Positions 62,724-64,000 of a stretch of 64,000 nt of DNA are shown here, one piece after another (position 1 is the stretch's first letter; the number at the start of each line of letters is the position of its first letter). Position numbers and translations under genes: made by a program. The notes under the pieces were generated by a model. It had not been told where the DNA came from. It worked only from the letters and a program-made list of their open reading frames with translations, and searched no databases. The stretch covers positions 1 to 64,000 of the forward strand of contig JAKOQB010000139.1 in NCBI GenBank assembly GCA_029778535.1, in the 5' to 3' direction. This stretch comes from Pseudomonadota bacterium (GTDB lineage: Bacteria; Pseudomonadota; Gammaproteobacteria; Burkholderiales; Burkholderiaceae_F).

Positions 62724-63872
62724 ATGCGAGACTTCTTGAACGAGCCAGACGCGCCGCAATCGGTTGCGGCGCAGGAACCTTCGCGCCGGCGCCTCTTCAA
62801 GACCGCCGCGGCCGCCGCGGTCGGCGTGGCCGCGACCGCGCCCGGTCCCTACATCCGCACCGCGGCCGCGGCGGGCACGACCTGGAAGGTGCAGACGTCG
62901 TGGCCGGCCGGCGTCGGTCTGCAGACCTTCAAGAACTGGTGCGCGACGATCAAGGAGAAGACCGGCGGCGAACTGGAGTTCAAGCCGTTCGCGGCCAAGG
63001 AGGTCGTCGGCGATTTCGAGCTGCTCGACGGCGTGAAGAACGGCGTGCTGGAGGCGATGAACTCCTTCACGCTGTACTGGGCCGGCAAGATTCCGGCGAC
63101 GGCGTTCCTCAGCTCGTACCTGATGGGGCTGCGCTACCCGCACGAGTGGGACGTGTTCTTCTACAGCAAGAACGGGCTGCAGGCAGCGCGCGACATCTTC
63201 GCCAAGCAGGGCCTGTACTACGTGAACCGCATTCACCACGGTCCGAACATCATCCACTCGAAGAACCCGATCCGCACGATCGAGGATTTCAAGGGGCTGA
63301 AGCTGCGCGTTCCCGGCGGGATGATCGCCGAAGGCTTCGCGGCGATCGGCGCGCGTACCACGCTGCTGCCGGGCGGTGAAGTCTTCTCCGCGCTGGAGAA
63401 GGGCACGGTCGACGCCGCCGACTACACCGGCCCCGCCGTCAACTGGGATCTCGGCTTCCAGCAGGTCACCAAGTACATCTGGATCGGCCCGCCGGGACTG
63501 GAGTCGATCTACCAGCCGGTTGACCTGATGGACTTCGTCGTGAAGATGGACGTGTGGAACAAGCTGTCGCCGAAGATGAAGGTGTGGCTCGACGACGAGA
63601 TCCAGGTCTACTCGAACCTTCATCACGCCGCGATCCAGGCGGCCGACATGGAGGCATGGGGCAAGTTCCTGAAGGCGGGCATCCAGATCAACCGCCTGCC
63701 GGCGGAGGATCTGCCCAAGTTCCAGCGCGTCGCGGTGCCGATCTGGTTCAAGTGGGCCAACAAGGACAAGGACGCCGCGCGGCTGTTCAAGCTGCAGCTC
63801 GAGGTGATGGAGAGCCCGACGTTCGGCTACGTCACGCCCGACATGTACAAGGGCATGAAGCTCGAGGCGTAA
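62724..63872 (+). CDS. TRAP transporter substrate-binding protein (DctP family)
   Basis: A 382-residue periplasmic binding protein. A twin-arginine signal (SRRRLFKTAAAAAVGVAATA, residues 20-39) suggests export folded through Tat. Mature motifs: TWKVQTSWPAGVGLQTFKNW, GLKLRVPGGMIAEGFAAIG, LPGGEVFSALEKGTVDAADYTGPAVNWDLGF and TKYIWIGPPG. This wording is typical of the DctP subgroup that binds mono- or keto-carboxylates. The substrate is open. The membrane subunits start just outside the window. Confidence 0.92.
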   Translation: MRDFLNEPDAPQSVAAQEPSRRRLFKTAAAAAVGVAATAPGPYIRTAAAAGTTWKVQTSWPAGVGLQTFKNWCATIKEKTGGELEFKPFAAKEVVGDFELLDGVKNGVLEAMNSFTLYWAGKIPATAFLSSYLMGLRYPHEWDVFFYSKNGLQAARDIFAKQGLYYVNRIHHGPNIIHSKNPIRTIEDFKGLKLRVPGGMIAEGFAAIGARTTLLPGGEVFSALEKGTVDAADYTGPAVNWDLGFQQVTKYIWIGPPGLESIYQPVDLMDFVVKMDVWNKLSPKMKVWLDDEIQVYSNLHHAAIQAADMEAWGKFLKAGIQINRLPAEDLPKFQRVAVPIWFKWANKDKDAARLFKLQLEVMESPTFGYVTPDMYKGMKLEA

Positions 63873-63914
63873 CGGCCGCGTTCCCCACGCGGCGGCCAAT
63901 GCAACTGTCTTGCG

Positions 63915-63944
63915 GATGCGGGCGCTTGAGCCGGCGCCCGCATC
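63915..63944 (+). terminator. Strong stem-loop between dctP and the next TRAP gene
   Basis: GATGCGGGCGC and GCGCCCGCATC make a perfect 11-bp stem around an 8-base loop, followed by GTTTGT. As with pstS, it lies between a binding-protein gene and the membrane subunits, and may limit downstream expression or protect the upstream mRNA. Confidence 0.6.
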
Positions 63945-63974
63945 GTTTGTCGTGCTCCGCCTCCTGAGACCCCG

Positions 63975-64000
63975 ATGCCTGCGCTGAACTTCGTCTTGCC
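63975..64000 (+). CDS. Start of a probable TRAP transporter membrane subunit (partial, cut by the window edge)
   Basis: ATG followed by codons for PALNFVL, running off the window. The position after dctP and the hydrophobic start suit a DctQ/DctM-type subunit. Too short to identify further. Confidence 0.35.

Overview
This 64 kb window is a GC-rich chromosomal segment of a betaproteobacterium, most likely of the order Burkholderiales. The evidence is gene order and protein type: dnaX-ybaB-recR; carA-carB-greA with yhbY, rlmE, ftsH, folP, glmM and pstSCAB-phoU-phoB-phoR in one direction; a tRNA-Pro/Arg/His trio before greB; spoT-rpoZ-gmk-yicC facing a kinase-phosphatase-rph-rdgB-hemW operon; and glnA-ntrB-ntrC. 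This is mostly housekeeping backbone with accessory islands. The genus cannot be fixed from the sequence alone.

Layout. Positions 1-226 hold the right end of an IS5-like insertion sequence, next to an ABC ATPase. An SRP RNA gene follows at about 1527-1631. Positions 1.7-6.4 kb are accessory: a GNAT acetyltransferase coupled to an AbrB-type antitoxin-like gene, a DUF433/DUF5615 toxin-antitoxin-like pair lying between two copies of an amidase 3' end, the intact amidase, and an osmolyte-type binding protein-permease fusion. Positions 6.5-9.3 kb carry dnaX, ybaB and recR. Positions 9.3-16.1 kb hold a tightly overlapped catabolic-looking operon: MAPEG protein, class III CoA-transferase, NitT/TauT-type ABC transporter, LeuCD-type hydro-lyase and isochorismatase-family hydrolase. 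A membrane/TPR protein and a rhomboid protease come next. Positions 19-25.4 kb carry carAB, greA, yhbY and rlmE, with a decayed luciferase-like gene between carB and greA. Positions 25.5-38 kb carry ftsH, an HDOD protein on the other strand, folP, glmM and the Pho regulon core. Three tRNAs and greB follow, then the stringent-response/nucleotide block and the Ser/Thr kinase operon. Positions 47.8-52.7 kb are the nitrogen block. The right side holds an RND efflux pair, a ZIP transporter, small accessory genes, an AraC regulator divergent from a GFA-family gene, and the start of a TRAP transporter operon.

How genes work together. PstSCAB imports phosphate; PhoU and PhoR sense the state of the transporter and PhoB controls transcription. 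glnA is preceded by a clear sigma-54 promoter and two palindromes that match NtrC sites, and NtrB and NtrC are encoded just downstream, so this is a self-contained nitrogen-control circuit. SpoT, RpoZ, Gmk, GreA and GreB connect (p)ppGpp, GTP supply and RNA polymerase. Neighbouring genes very often overlap as ATGA or TGATG, so translational coupling is a general habit here. Two binding-protein genes (pstS and the TRAP dctP) are each followed by a strong stem-loop before the permease genes.

The best candidates for something new are the CoA-transferase/LeuCD/isochorismatase/transporter operon, the direct repeat that brackets the DUF433/DUF5615 pair, and the two-site NtrC/sigma-54 control region of glnA. 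I saw no CRISPR array, rRNA, prophage or large defence island.
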